Virus record (IMG/VR): IMGVR_UViG_3300043775_001610
Location: 46,253 to 110,252 of that record
Length of the DNA: 64,000 bases
Source: a virus
Strand: one strand, 5' to 3'
Numbering within the stretch: the stretch's first letter is position 1; every line of letters begins with the position of its first letter. The position numbers were made by a program, and so were the translations under genes. The notes beneath the pieces were generated by a model. The model worked only from the letters and a program-made list of their open reading frames with translations, made no database searches and was not told where the DNA came from. Of this stretch, positions 43,223 to 51,410 are shown piece by piece.

Positions 43223-43891
43223 ATGAAAAAAGCAATTGTTACAGGTGTAAGTGGCGGTGTAGGAAACCTGCTTGCTCATACGCTATGCAATAATGGTTAT
43301 TTTGTTATAGGAACATCAAGAAATCCAGAAGCAATAAAGAATCTAAACCATGAAAATATCAAGGTAGAACGACTGGACCTTTTAGATGAGGAAAGTATAA
43401 ATAGTTTTTATAATAGGTATAAGGATGAAGCAATAGATCTAATTGTAAATAATGCATCATGCGCTGGAATTGATGGTGCTAAACATTTGTCTTCAGAAAC
43501 TCCTAAAAACTTTTTGCATTCATATATGGTTAATGTTGCTGGCCCAATGTATTTGTCAAAACTTTTTATACCCAACCTAAAAAAATCTGATAACGCTACA
43601 ATCATATTTATATCCTCATTTGCAAAAAAACATTTCTATGCTGGTGGAGGAAACTATGCCACCTCAAAGCTGTCAATATCTGGACTTGCAAAACTATTTA
43701 GGCTGGAGCTATCTCATTTTAAGGTAAAGGTTACAGAAATATGTCCAGCAGCAATTAATACCCATCAACATAATGATGGGGCGTTGGAAGCAGAAGATAT
43801 AGTAGATGCTATATTGTGGATCAGCAAATTACCTCAGAGATGCAATATAGACCTTATTGAGATATCACCTTCTATTGTTTCGCAGGGCTAG
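43223..43891 (+). CDS. Short-chain dehydrogenase/reductase (SDR)
   Basis: 222 residues from ATG 43223, which gives the classical N-terminus MKKAIVTGVSGGVGN; a TTG 12 bases upstream is less natural. The TGxxxGxG NAD(P)-binding motif is at residues 7-14, NNAS near 80, the catalytic Ser in IFISSF near 125-131, and Y-x3-K in YATSK near 144-148. Substrate unknown. It begins right after the tRNAs. It may change host sugars, lipids or redox balance, or be a remnant acquired from the host. Confidence 0.85.
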   Translation: MKKAIVTGVSGGVGNLLAHTLCNNGYFVIGTSRNPEAIKNLNHENIKVERLDLLDEESINSFYNRYKDEAIDLIVNNASCAGIDGAKHLSSETPKNFLHSYMVNVAGPMYLSKLFIPNLKKSDNATIIFISSFAKKHFYAGGGNYATSKLSISGLAKLFRLELSHFKVKVTEICPAAINTHQHNDGALEAEDIVDAILWISKLPQRCNIDLIEISPSIVSQG

Positions 43892-43903
43892 ATGTGATAT
43901 AAT
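43875..43903 (+). promoter_or_regulatory. Promoter of hsp20
   Basis: TTGTTT at 43875-43880, 17-nt spacer, TATAAT at 43898-43903. The leader to the ATG at 43960 contains a good Shine-Dalgarno (AAAGGGG). Confidence 0.55.
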
Positions 43904-43959
43904 TATAAAGGCTGCCAAATGGGGCCTAAATTAAATTATTCGCTTGAAAGGGGAATAAA

Positions 43960-44376
43960 ATGGTAACTACAACACTGGATCTTTTTAGAGATCCATTTTT
44001 TATTGGCTTTAATCGTGAGTTGGAAAGAATGGCACATGTTCATCAAATAGCAACACGCCAAACATATCCACCGTATGATGTATTAAAGCTAGATGAGGAT
44101 ACCTTCCAGGTATCAATTGCAGTAGCTGGTTTCACAAAAGAAGATATAGATGTATCAGTAGAAAATGGTACACTTATCGTTAAGGGTGAAATCACAGAGG
44201 TGACCGACGGCGAGTACCTGCACAAGGGTATTGCTGCACGTAAATTCACACGAACATTTGCTTTGGGTGAGTATATGGAAGTCATTGGGGCAAGTATTGA
44301 AGATGGAATGCTTCATGTAAATGTAGAAAGAATCATTCCAGAAGAAAAAAAGCCTAAAAAAATTAAAATTAAATAA
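43960..44376 (+). CDS. Hsp20-family small heat-shock protein
   Basis: 138 residues with a central alpha-crystallin domain: PYDVLKLDEDTFQVSIAVAG, then GFTKEDIDVSVENGTLIVKGE, and later RTFALGEYME. The C-terminal tail is basic (EEKKPKKIKIK) and lacks the usual IxI/V anchor unless IKIK serves. It holds unfolding proteins during late infection. Phages of cyanobacteria also carry hsp20, and this is its actinophage counterpart. Confidence 0.9.
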   Translation: MVTTTLDLFRDPFFIGFNRELERMAHVHQIATRQTYPPYDVLKLDEDTFQVSIAVAGFTKEDIDVSVENGTLIVKGEITEVTDGEYLHKGIAARKFTRTFALGEYMEVIGASIEDGMLHVNVERIIPEEKKPKKIKIK

Positions 44377-44426
44377 ATCAATGACCTGAGCATGTCTTTA
44401 AACTGCTCCTTAAATTAGGAGGAATG

Positions 44427-44834
44427 ATGTTCGAGTACTATGTAAAAAAAGTCAGCAAGGTCGTAGATGGAGACACTATAGATGTCGATATCGATCTAGG
44501 CTTTGATATTTCATTTAGCTCTAGAGTTAGATTGGCTGGCATAGATACTCCAGAAAGTCGTACTACTGATAAAATGGAAAAAGCTTTAGGGCTAGAAGCA
44601 AAAGCATATTTAAAGAATGCAATTGACTCAGCTAAAACTGTTGTTATTAAAACAGAAAAAATGGACTCATCAGAAAAATATGGTCGCATTTTGGGTTGGG
44701 TTTTCTTGGACGGATCAGATAAATCTATTAATGAAAAAATGATTGAAGATGGTCATGCATGGGGCTATATGGGAGAAACAAAGATTAAAGACTTTGATGC
44801 ATTAGCAAAAGCAAGGAAGAAAAGCGGGAAGTAA
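44427..44834 (+). CDS. Staphylococcal-nuclease-like (thermonuclease) protein
   Basis: 135 residues from ATG 44427, at good spacing from AGGAGG (44416-44421); ATG 44424 is the alternative. Motifs: VVDGDTIDV, then VRLAGIDTPE, then GRILGWVF, giving the Asp/Arg/Glu active site of SNase folds. No signal peptide is seen, so it would act inside the cell, possibly degrading host DNA or RNA. It overlaps the next gene by one base. Confidence 0.85.
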   Translation: MFEYYVKKVSKVVDGDTIDVDIDLGFDISFSSRVRLAGIDTPESRTTDKMEKALGLEAKAYLKNAIDSAKTVVIKTEKMDSSEKYGRILGWVFLDGSDKSINEKMIEDGHAWGYMGETKIKDFDALAKARKKSGK

Positions 44835-45022
44835 TGCCAGTATATGAATATAAGTGCTCATATGATGAAGCACATGCATTAATGTCAGTAAATAGATCAA
44901 TTGCAGATAGTGATCCAGGTTATACATGTGTTGAATGTGATTCAAGTATGATAAGACATTTTACCCCATTTGGTATACAATTTAAAGGTAATGGCTTTTA
45001 TAAAACAGATAATCCTAAATAG
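44834..45022 (+). CDS. FmdB-like zinc-ribbon protein, one Cys pair incomplete
   Basis: 62 residues, start MPVYEYKC as in the FmdB/'CxxC_CxxC_SSSS' family. The second half has CVEC near 32-35, but the first site has a single Cys (CSYDE), not CxxC. The family is linked to regulation or RNA polymerase binding; this copy may be degenerate or may use His for the fourth ligand. Confidence 0.6.
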   Translation: MPVYEYKCSYDEAHALMSVNRSIADSDPGYTCVECDSSMIRHFTPFGIQFKGNGFYKTDNPK

Positions 45023-45031
45023 CTAAAGTGG

Positions 45032-45037
45032 TATAAT
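45032..45037 (+). promoter_or_regulatory. -10 box before the PA14 surface gene
   Basis: TATAAT about 36 nt before the TTG at 45074. No good -35 is seen. It would separate the surface/lysis block from the gene at 44834. Confidence 0.4.
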
Positions 45038-45073
45038 TGCTAGGTAGACATATTGTTTACTTAGGGGCCCTAC

Positions 45074-47275
45074 TTGACAAGGAATAAGTTATTTAGAATA
45101 ACAGCAGCCACAATGCTTGCATTTGGTTGGCTCTTTATGTCACCCGCTTATTCTGATGATCCACTAAGCTTAGCAGCTCAAGAAATTGAAGAGCTAAACA
45201 ATAGCGTTGACGACCTTGGTTACAAGGATGAATTTATATCCTTAATCCAAGAAGCAAAAGACAAATATGATCTTGCCGTATCTGCAGAAGAAGCCAAGAC
45301 ACAAACCTATGACCTATATGACGACTCCCTTGACGCAAAAGCCACGGCACTTGAAGAAAAAGACTTAGCCCAATCAGCAGTAGACGGACAAACAGTAACA
45401 GTAGACACTGCTTTAGACAATAAGAATGATGCCTACGATGCCCTTGGAGTAGCAAACATCAATCTGTCAAACGCTCAGCAAGCATTAGACAGTGCTGGTT
45501 CTGCTGGTCTGGCATATGATGTTTATAGTTTAATTAGGGTTGATGGCCTTGCAGCCACAGATGAATTCTTATGTAGTGGAACACTAAATGGAAACTATAT
45601 GACTCGCCCAGTTTGTGGTAATAGATATGAAAACTTTATAGTTAAATTTACTGGACAGATAACTGTACCATCATGGTTTACACAAACTTATTTTGCTGGT
45701 TATACAGATGATGGTTTTAGAATGTATATTGATGGAGCATTAGTTGTTAATAATTGGATAGAGCAAGGAACAACTTGGAGTGCTTATTCTCCTGTATATG
45801 ATGTAACTGTAGACAAAACATTTGATGTAGAGATATGGTGGTACAACGGTGGAGGTCCTGGATCCTATCATCTTGGATGGGCTATCCCTGGAGGATGGAC
45901 TGGTGCAGGTTGTGACTATGCTGGCAACCCAAGAGTATGGGGACAAGACTTTAGTTGCAATCTTAATACATTTTCTCATGGATCTGGAGCAACCCAAGAA
46001 CAAACAAACGCCTACAACAACGCACTTGCTGCAAAGAACTCAGCACAAGATGTATATAATGACAAACTAAATGTTTATAATCAAGCAGTTTCAACATTAA
46101 ATAATTATAATCAAATATTAGTTAATAAAACAAACGAATATAACAACGCAGTTTTAAATGTTGCCACTGCATTGCAAAATAAAAATAATGCTGAAGATGC
46201 ATACGAGCAGTCAATAAATAATCTTAATAGTGCGATTGATAACGCATGGCGTTACTATGAAGAACAATTACAAAGAGAGATTCAGTCTGCTATTGCTCAG
46301 GCAGCAGCTAACGCTGCAGCCAATCAGCCTACTCCAGAACCAACTCCAGAACCAACTCCAGAACCTACCCCAGAACCAAGTACTGAACCTACAGATGAAC
46401 CTACAGATGATCCATCTCCAAAGCCTACAGAGGAACCTACAAATGAGCCAACAGAGGAGCCAAGCCCTGAGCCTACAGAAGAGCCTACTGAGGAACCAAA
46501 GCCCACTCCTACGCCAAAGCCCACTCCTACACCAAAGCCATCTACTGAGCCTACAGCAGAGCCTACAGAGGAACCAACTCCTGAACCTACAGTAGAACCT
46601 ACACCAGACCCAGAACCAACTACAGAACCAACTACAGAGCCTACTGAGGAACCCACAGAAGAGCCTACGCCTGAACCCTCACCAGAACCAGGACCAGATC
46701 CTGAGCCTGAAGAAAACCCATGGACTGAGCCAGATGTAGAAGTTAAAGATCAGGTTTTAGCAGAACTTATTCCTGAAAAGGGTACAGGAACAGCAGAAGA
46801 TTTATCTGGAGTTATTGCTAACCTTACAAGCAAGGATAACAAGTTAGTTACTCTTTCCCCTGAACAAGTAACAGCAGTTAGCCAAACACTTAGAGCCTTG
46901 ACTCAAGAAGCAAAGGCTGAGGTTGCAGAAGACCTTGGGATTAAGCCTTCAGAGGTTGCACAAATTGCTGAGCAGATGAAGTCTAACCCAGCACTGGCAG
47001 AAGCATTCGTTGAGTTTACAGATAGACAGGCGGAGGCAGGAGAAACTCCAATGCCATTTACATTAGCAGATGCAGTAACAGAAGTACAAACAGAAGCATT
47101 CTTAGCAGACCCACTTGGAACGGTATTTGCGGTGGACCCAGTAGAACTACTATCTAATTTTTCTGAATTAGGTATGGATATGACAGATGATCAAAGAGAA
47201 AAAGCGCAGGAAGTAATTGTCCCAGTGGTCATTGCATCACAAATTGCAGGGGCAATGATAAGGAGGAACAAATGA
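45074..47275 (+). CDS. Secreted PA14-domain surface protein with a Pro-rich stalk
   Basis: 733 residues from TTG 45074. The N-terminus has the signal-peptide shape: RNK, a hydrophobic core ending in FMSPAYS, then mature protein. Coiled-coil helices flank residues ~25-140. A PA14 domain follows at about 150-285 (WFTQTYFAGYTDDGFRMY, then IEQGTTWSAY, WWYNGGG), a carbohydrate-binding beta-barrel. Next come more coiled coil (~300-410), a long Glu/Pro/Thr repeat stalk (~418-545) and an acidic domain ending in a hydrophobic segment and RRNK (VVIASQIAGAMIRRNK). It looks like a protein exported and held in the membrane or wall of the host, or on the virion. It lies just before the lysis genes. TTG start is the weak point; ATG 45113 would cut the signal peptide. 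Confidence 0.75.
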   Translation: MTRNKLFRITAATMLAFGWLFMSPAYSDDPLSLAAQEIEELNNSVDDLGYKDEFISLIQEAKDKYDLAVSAEEAKTQTYDLYDDSLDAKATALEEKDLAQSAVDGQTVTVDTALDNKNDAYDALGVANINLSNAQQALDSAGSAGLAYDVYSLIRVDGLAATDEFLCSGTLNGNYMTRPVCGNRYENFIVKFTGQITVPSWFTQTYFAGYTDDGFRMYIDGALVVNNWIEQGTTWSAYSPVYDVTVDKTFDVEIWWYNGGGPGSYHLGWAIPGGWTGAGCDYAGNPRVWGQDFSCNLNTFSHGSGATQEQTNAYNNALAAKNSAQDVYNDKLNVYNQAVSTLNNYNQILVNKTNEYNNAVLNVATALQNKNNAEDAYEQSINNLNSAIDNAWRYYEEQLQREIQSAIAQAAANAAANQPTPEPTPEPTPEPTPEPSTEPTDEPTDDPSPKPTEEPTNEPTEEPSPEPTEEPTEEPKPTPTPKPTPTPKPSTEPTAEPTEEPTPEPTVEPTPDPEPTTEPTTEPTEEPTEEPTPEPSPEPGPDPEPEENPWTEPDVEVKDQVLAELIPEKGTGTAEDLSGVIANLTSKDNKLVTLSPEQVTAVSQTLRALTQEAKAEVAEDLGIKPSEVAQIAEQMKSNPALAEAFVEFTDRQAEAGETPMPFTLADAVTEVQTEAFLADPLGTVFAVDPVELLSNFSELGMDMTDDQREKAQEVIVPVVIASQIAGAMIRRNK
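46330..46710 (+). repeat. Glu-Pro-Thr repeat stalk (TPEP-like)
   Basis: Imperfect repeats of 6-12 bp coding for T-P-E-P / T-E-E-P / P-T-P-K type units form the stalk of the PA14 gene. The unit changes between TPEP, TEEP and TPKP, as expected after slippage during replication. The complement of this stretch produces a spurious antisense frame. Confidence 0.85.
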
Positions 47276-47502
47276 AGATAATCAAAAATATGCTTAATCT
47301 TACAGGCAAGGCAATTAAGGGCTTGGCTAAATGGTTCAAAGACGCGGGAATGGAGCTAATTGCCCAGGCATTCACCCTCCTAGGCTTCTTTATAGCATGG
47401 CTAACTTTGACGGGCTCAGCTAGAGATATTGTTGGAATTGCAGTATTAATAACTACTGTAATTTGGCTAATAACTATACCACTTAGAAAAGACGATAAAT
47501 AG
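47272..47502 (+). CDS. Small membrane protein (holin-like)
   Basis: 76 residues, coupled to the PA14 gene by 4-bp overlap. An amphipathic basic helix is followed by two hydrophobic helices (LIAQAFTLLGFFIAWLTL and DIVGIAVLITTVIWLITI) and a charged C-terminus, the pattern of class II holins. Adjacent genes encode another membrane protein and an endolysin. Confidence 0.6.
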   Translation: MKIIKNMLNLTGKAIKGLAKWFKDAGMELIAQAFTLLGFFIAWLTLTGSARDIVGIAVLITTVIWLITIPLRKDDK

Positions 47503-47504
47503 TG

Positions 47505-47510
47505 TATAAT
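47505..47510 (+). promoter_or_regulatory. -10 box for a leaderless lipoprotein transcript
   Basis: TATAAT lies exactly 6 nt before the ATG at 47517, without a Shine-Dalgarno. The box overlaps the end of the previous gene. Confidence 0.5.
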
Positions 47511-47516
47511 TGTACT

Positions 47517-47738
47517 ATGAGGAAAATATTTTCTATTGCTTTAGCAGGCTTACTAATGATATCATTAAGTGCATGTTCACCAGAATCTTTAAATAGATAC
47601 CGATATCCATGCCAAGATCCTAAAAATTGGGAAATTGCAGAATGTAATCCTCCAGAATGCGAAGCTACGCAGACTTGCACAAAAGATGTAATAAAAATTA
47701 CACCTAACACACCAGAACAGGAAATAACAAATGGCTAA
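47517..47738 (+). CDS. Small lipoprotein in lysis block
   Basis: 73 residues from ATG 47517; an in-frame GTG 15 bases earlier overlaps the -10 box. The signal sequence RKIFSIALAGLLMISLSAC has a clean lipobox LSAC with Cys20 as the lipid site. The mature part has several Cys (YPCQD, CNPPEC, TCTKD) that can form disulfides. It is in the position of an outer-membrane spanin lipoprotein, yet actinobacteria lack that membrane, so it may act at the mycolate or cell envelope, or be a general accessory. It overlaps the next gene by 8 bp. Confidence 0.65.
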   Translation: MRKIFSIALAGLLMISLSACSPESLNRYRYPCQDPKNWEIAECNPPECEATQTCTKDVIKITPNTPEQEITNG

Positions 47739-48141
47739 ACAAAAACTAACGCCCGCAGATTTAGATGCTCGATTAAAGTTTATTCTAGGAATAACTCTTG
47801 GAAGTATTCTTTTTATGACAGCTCTTGGAATTATCTATGGGCTGTTGTTTGTAACACAACCTATTGGAGCTCAGTCAGAAAATGACAAAATGTTCTTCAA
47901 TGTTCTAGGTAGCATTGCAACATTTATTACAGGAACACTTGCAGGAATTCTAATTGGTAACTCAGGCGCTAAAGATATTATGGCAGCACAGATACAAAAT
48001 AAAGAAGTAGATGCAAAAAATACACAGGCAGATAAAAAATTAGAAGCAGAAATTGATGCAACTGCAGCTCGTTTGGCAGCAAAGCCAGATGGAGCAATGC
48101 CAGAAGAGCAACCAGTTGATCTAGATTGGGATAAAGACTAA
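47731..48141 (+). CDS. Membrane protein, probable holin
   Basis: 136 residues. Two hydrophobic segments (FILGITLGSILFMTALGIIYGLLFV near 18-42, then ATFITGTLAGILIGNSG near 69-86) are followed by a long charged coiled tail with Ala/Asp/Lys. Two-TM proteins with a cytoplasmic tail just before the endolysin gene are typical holins. The stop overlaps the endolysin ATG by one base. Confidence 0.65.
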   Translation: MAKQKLTPADLDARLKFILGITLGSILFMTALGIIYGLLFVTQPIGAQSENDKMFFNVLGSIATFITGTLAGILIGNSGAKDIMAAQIQNKEVDAKNTQADKKLEAEIDATAARLAAKPDGAMPEEQPVDLDWDKD

Positions 48142-48770
48142 TGGCAGAACAAGGTACAGCAGCTCGTCTAATAGAAGTTGCTACAGCAGAGCTAGGAACT
48201 ATTGAAGGTCCTAAAGACAACGAAACTAAATACGGTGCTTTTATGAAAGCAAACTTCCAACCATGGTGCGGAAGTTTCGTAAACTGGTGCGGGTCAGAAT
48301 CTGGCGTAAAGATTCCTAATACTGTTTACACACCAGGAGGTGCAGCAGCATTTAAAAAAGCTGGTGCTTGGATTGATGTAGATGTTGCAGATCCAGAGCC
48401 AGGAGATATAGCGTATTTTGATTTCCCTTCAGATGGCGTCGATAGAATTTCTCACGTAGGTATTGTTGTTAAAGACAATGAGGATGGAACTGTTTGGTGT
48501 ATAGAAGGAAACACATCTTCAAAAAAGTCTGGAAGCCAAAGAAATGGCGGAGAAGTTTGCAAACAACTTCGTGCTTACAAGAAAAATAAAGCTGGTGTTC
48601 TTATTTCAATCGTAGGATTTGGAAGACCAAAGTTTGGGGCTTCAGCAACTACAGCAAAAAAGGCGGCGGCATCAAAAGATACTGCACAAAAGATACCAGC
48701 AAAGGTAGACCCTAAAGTTAAAGCAGCAATTGATTTATTAACTAAAAACGGATATACTGTATCTAAATAA
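48141..48770 (+). CDS. CHAP/NlpC-type endolysin
   Basis: 209 residues. The catalytic Cys43 is in PWCGSFVNWC, His105 in RISHVGIV, and a polar residue follows in CIEGNTS (Glu122/Asn124). This is the papain-like amidase fold that cuts peptidoglycan cross-bridges or stem peptides. A flexible Ala/Lys linker and a short C-terminal helix (PKVKAAIDLLTKNGY) follow; the latter may bind the wall. No signal peptide is seen, so release would need the adjacent holin candidates. Confidence 0.82.
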   Translation: MAEQGTAARLIEVATAELGTIEGPKDNETKYGAFMKANFQPWCGSFVNWCGSESGVKIPNTVYTPGGAAAFKKAGAWIDVDVADPEPGDIAYFDFPSDGVDRISHVGIVVKDNEDGTVWCIEGNTSSKKSGSQRNGGEVCKQLRAYKKNKAGVLISIVGFGRPKFGASATTAKKAAASKDTAQKIPAKVDPKVKAAIDLLTKNGYTVSK

Positions 48771-48926
48771 ATGAATAAGTATTTAATAAAGCTAGAAATT
48801 TCAGCAGAAGTAGAAGCTTTTGATGAAAACGATGCTAAAGAATATATCTCTGATATATTTGGTACAGATGATGAAGTAAAATCTGTAAAAATCTCTTCAA
48901 TAAGAGTAAAAGGGGAAAAAAAATGA
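48771..48926 (+). CDS. 51-residue acidic hypothetical protein
   Basis: ATG immediately after the endolysin stop; the TGA overlaps the ATG of the next gene. Beta-alpha-beta pattern (NKYLIKLEISAEVEAF, then DAKEYISDIFG, then VKSVKISSIRVKG), which resembles small MoaD/ferredoxin-like phage proteins. No certain family. Confidence 0.5.
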   Translation: MNKYLIKLEISAEVEAFDENDAKEYISDIFGTDDEVKSVKISSIRVKGEKK

Positions 48927-49810
48927 AATCACTATATGATCTAGAATTAAATGCAGCAGACGGTACACCAGACTTTTTGAAAAAGTATAAGGGTAAGGTT
49001 ACAATGTTTGTAAACACTACAGTAGGTTGTGGAAATGCAAACCAAATGGAGGTCTTAGAGTGGCTTCAGCAGAAATACAAGGACAGAGGCTTTGAGATTG
49101 TAGCTCTTCCAACAAATGATTACTGCGGTCCAGGAGTTACAAAGGGAGCATGGTCACAAGGATTAGTTGAAGGAATGGATTCACAAAACTATGGTTGCGA
49201 TGTATACGGGACTACATTTGGATTCTCTGAAAAAGTAAACTCAATTCCAAACAGAGAGATAGTCGGAGATCTAAATGGGATAGACCAGCCATTTGGAGAG
49301 CCAAGCGAAGTTTTTAATGTAATTTCAGATCACGCAAATAATTTATGGGGTAAGGCCCTAGAGCTAGGAATACAATTCCCATTTGACCAGTATTACTCAT
49401 GGTGGCTATGCCAAGGATTTTATGCTGGAGCAATCCAAGCTGCAAATTTTGAAAAGTACTTAGTGGACAAAGATGGTTTTGTAGTTAAGCACTATTCTCC
49501 TTCAGTTCTAAATCTTGATGTAGAGAAAACACTGAAAGACAATTTGATTAAAGATTTAGGATTAGACTACGGAGATTTTGGTGCAGATCTGTCTAGAATA
49601 CAGCATGGGTCTAATGTTTCTATAGGAGATGGAGGCAGGGTCGAGCTTGCTGCAGACCATGTATTAATGGTTTCTCATAGACAGCAAATTGCACCAGGTC
49701 CAGGACACGGAAGATCATACAAGTTATTTGAAGAAGAATGGTCAGTAGTATGTTCACACATTGAAGAGTTGCTTGATGGTGAATTATCAATGATTAACCC
49801 AAATAAATAA
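48923..49810 (+). CDS. Glutathione-peroxidase-like protein with altered active site
   Basis: 295 residues. The thioredoxin-fold opening VTMFVNTTVGCGNANQMEVL (Cys36), then LQQKYKDRGFEIVALPTNDY, and later NFEKYLVDKDGFVVKHYSP are GPx landmarks. Two of the usual tetrad residues appear changed: the Gln site reads PTNDY and the Trp before NF is Ala (QAANF). A long insert separates the halves, and the protein has ~80 extra C-terminal residues (KLFEEEWSVV...). It may be a different thiol peroxidase or a redox sensor. Confidence 0.65.
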   Translation: MKSLYDLELNAADGTPDFLKKYKGKVTMFVNTTVGCGNANQMEVLEWLQQKYKDRGFEIVALPTNDYCGPGVTKGAWSQGLVEGMDSQNYGCDVYGTTFGFSEKVNSIPNREIVGDLNGIDQPFGEPSEVFNVISDHANNLWGKALELGIQFPFDQYYSWWLCQGFYAGAIQAANFEKYLVDKDGFVVKHYSPSVLNLDVEKTLKDNLIKDLGLDYGDFGADLSRIQHGSNVSIGDGGRVELAADHVLMVSHRQQIAPGPGHGRSYKLFEEEWSVVCSHIEELLDGELSMINPNK

Positions 49811-49819
49811 TAAAAACAG

Positions 49820-49849
49820 TTGACAACGGCTGTTCTATTCCTGTATAAT
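49820..49849 (+). promoter_or_regulatory. Promoter for the whiB operon
   Basis: TTGACA (49820-49825), 18-nt spacer, TATAAT (49844-49849). AACAG and CTGTT (49815-49819 and 49830-49834) flank the -35 and form an inverted repeat. A second TATAAT is at 49860-49865. The leader ends at ATG 49883. Confidence 0.6.
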
Positions 49850-49882
49850 AATTTATAGGTATAATTAAGACGAGTTGGATAA

Positions 49883-50116
49883 ATGCTACACTTATATGAA
49901 AATGGAGTAGAGATTCTAAGGAAAAGAGTTCCTAAGAACAAGTTTGATTTATACTGGAACAATTATAGTTTAGTTGTTTGGGAAAAAAATAATAGCGGAT
50001 ATTTTGACACCAAAGGCATCTATAAAAATAATTCCTGGGGAATCGCAAATGAGTTTCCAGTTAATCCCAAAGGGGCATGGACTCTTCCGCTAAAATATGT
50101 CAAGTATTTTAAATAA
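49883..50116 (+). CDS. Hypothetical small protein
   Basis: 77 residues, aromatic-rich (YWNNYSLVVWEKNN, WTLPLKYVKYF), beta-prone. It starts the operon leading into whiB and overlaps it by 20 bp. No motif recognised. Confidence 0.55.
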   Translation: MLHLYENGVEILRKRVPKNKFDLYWNNYSLVVWEKNNSGYFDTKGIYKNNSWGIANEFPVNPKGAWTLPLKYVKYFK

Positions 50117-50408
50117 ATTAGATTCAGATGAGCAGTCAGTAAGATGGTGGCATTTAGCTGCATGCAGTGGAATGAACACAAATCTATTCTTTGATCAATA
50201 TGAGTCAGATATTAATATGGCTAAGGCTATAGACCAGTGCTGTTTGTCATGCCCAGTTAGATCCATTTGTTATGAGTCTGGATTAAAAAACAGCGAGTAC
50301 GGTGTTTGGGGTGGTGTTTTTCTTTCATCTGGTTTAGTTGATAAAATGAAAAATGCTCACAAAACAAAAGAAATTTGGAAACAGCTAAAGGCGAACAAAA
50401 ATGTCTAA
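50097..50408 (+). CDS. WhiB-family iron-sulfur transcription factor
   Basis: 103 residues. The four Fe-S cysteines are Cys23 (ACSGM), Cys49 and Cys52 (CLSC) and Cys58 (RSIC), followed by the G(V)WGG turn at 69-73 and a basic C-terminal helix. WhiB proteins are found in actinobacteria and their phages, and bind the primary sigma factor. In mycobacteriophage TM4 such a protein represses host genes. Here it probably redirects host transcription. The start at ATG 50097 overlaps the previous gene. Confidence 0.9.
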   Translation: MSSILNKLDSDEQSVRWWHLAACSGMNTNLFFDQYESDINMAKAIDQCCLSCPVRSICYESGLKNSEYGVWGGVFLSSGLVDKMKNAHKTKEIWKQLKANKNV

Positions 50409-50706
50409 CGTTTATGATAACCATCATTTTAAATATGGAATGAATCAGTGGACTGGTGAACCAAACAAACCAGTTTTTTATAATGAAGATATGAAGAAAA
50501 AGCTAAGAGAATTAAATAAACCTATGTTCTTGTTAATGGATGTTGTTAAGTATCCAGAGTTCCTTGCTTTAAGATTATATGAGGATAATTTTATACAGTT
50601 TGATGGAATTGAAAAAGAAAAGGTTATAGATTATGTGTCTAGAGCTAAAAAACTACTTGAGTCATATGGTGTTCGAGTAGAACTAGAAGGAAAGCCAATG
50701 TCATGA
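50401..50706 (+). CDS. Hypothetical protein next to whiB
   Basis: 101 residues, coupled by 8-bp overlap to whiB. Mixed alpha/beta with hydrophobic patches (FLLMDVVKYPEFLALRLY) and a C-terminal KVIDYVSRAKKLLESYG helix. No motif recognised. Confidence 0.5.
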   Translation: MSNVYDNHHFKYGMNQWTGEPNKPVFYNEDMKKKLRELNKPMFLLMDVVKYPEFLALRLYEDNFIQFDGIEKEKVIDYVSRAKKLLESYGVRVELEGKPMS

Positions 50707-51167
50707 GCGAATTAAAACCAGAACACACTTCTGTAGTTGACAACTTTCTTAGAGAAAACTCAAGTGGTAGCACACACTATATGCTAACTATTGCAAGAGA
50801 CGGAGAAAGTCCAGCCAGATCTATCTATCACTACAATAGCCCAATAGATGTTACTGAGGCGTATAATAAGTACACTGATTGGGGATTTGCAAAGGATTAC
50901 CTAACAGTAACAATGTACGGACCAGGTGGGCAGCTAGCGCAAAAAGTTAATCGCAGATCTTCAGGCGGAAGCCAGGGAGACTGCACTTTTGTAAGAGAAG
51001 ATTATATAAAGGCAGAAAAGATAATTCTAAAATATAAGAATGAGATGGCAGAAGAAAGCTATACAAGCCTAGTAAAAGACTTTGCTGGGCTTTTTTCAAG
51101 AGACAACATTAGATTTAATGTTAGTCGTTTTTTTAAAGAAACAGAATGCGAAGAGGTTTTTGAATGA
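50703..51167 (+). CDS. Hypothetical protein
   Basis: 154 residues, coupled to the previous gene. A beta-rich first half (STHYMLTIARDGE...DYLTVTMYGPGGQL) is followed by a helical second half (FVREDYIKAEKIILKYKNEM). The GGQ-containing loop is not part of a known motif. No family recognised. Confidence 0.5.
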   Translation: MSELKPEHTSVVDNFLRENSSGSTHYMLTIARDGESPARSIYHYNSPIDVTEAYNKYTDWGFAKDYLTVTMYGPGGQLAQKVNRRSSGGSQGDCTFVREDYIKAEKIILKYKNEMAEESYTSLVKDFAGLFSRDNIRFNVSRFFKETECEEVFE

Positions 51168-51403
51168 GTGAAAAGATATTTTGTTATTCATGTAACAAAA
51201 CAAAGAATAAGCTAAACTTAAAGAAGTCATCATTGCTTACAATCAACTTATTTCTTTGCCAAACATGCATAGACAATAAGTTTGAGCCAAGGTGGGTAAT
51301 CCTTATTGCTGGAAGACAAAATGGGCACGAATTAGTTAAAGATTTTATACAAAAAAAGAGATATATTGGCGCAGAAATTACAGCATCTGAGCTATTAATT
51401 TAG
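51164..51403 (+). CDS. Small zinc-binding protein
   Basis: 79 residues with CYSC at residues 7-10 and CQTC near 32-35, the four Cys of a zinc ribbon, then a hydrophobic strand (RWVILIAGRQNG) and a helical C-terminus. It ends the block that starts at 49883. Confidence 0.55.
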   Translation: MSEKIFCYSCNKTKNKLNLKKSSLLTINLFLCQTCIDNKFEPRWVILIAGRQNGHELVKDFIQKKRYIGAEITASELLI

Positions 51404-51410
51404 ATTAATT

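Noticed and set aside
46324-46656. Antisense frame with Val-Gly-Ser repeats
   Set aside because: It is the complement of the Glu/Pro/Thr repeat stalk of the PA14 gene and has no ribosome site; repeats on one strand create it.
46330-46710. Possible CRISPR array in the repeat-rich stretch
   Set aside because: Units are short, imperfect, in frame and code for TPEP-like residues; no spacers or cas genes nearby.
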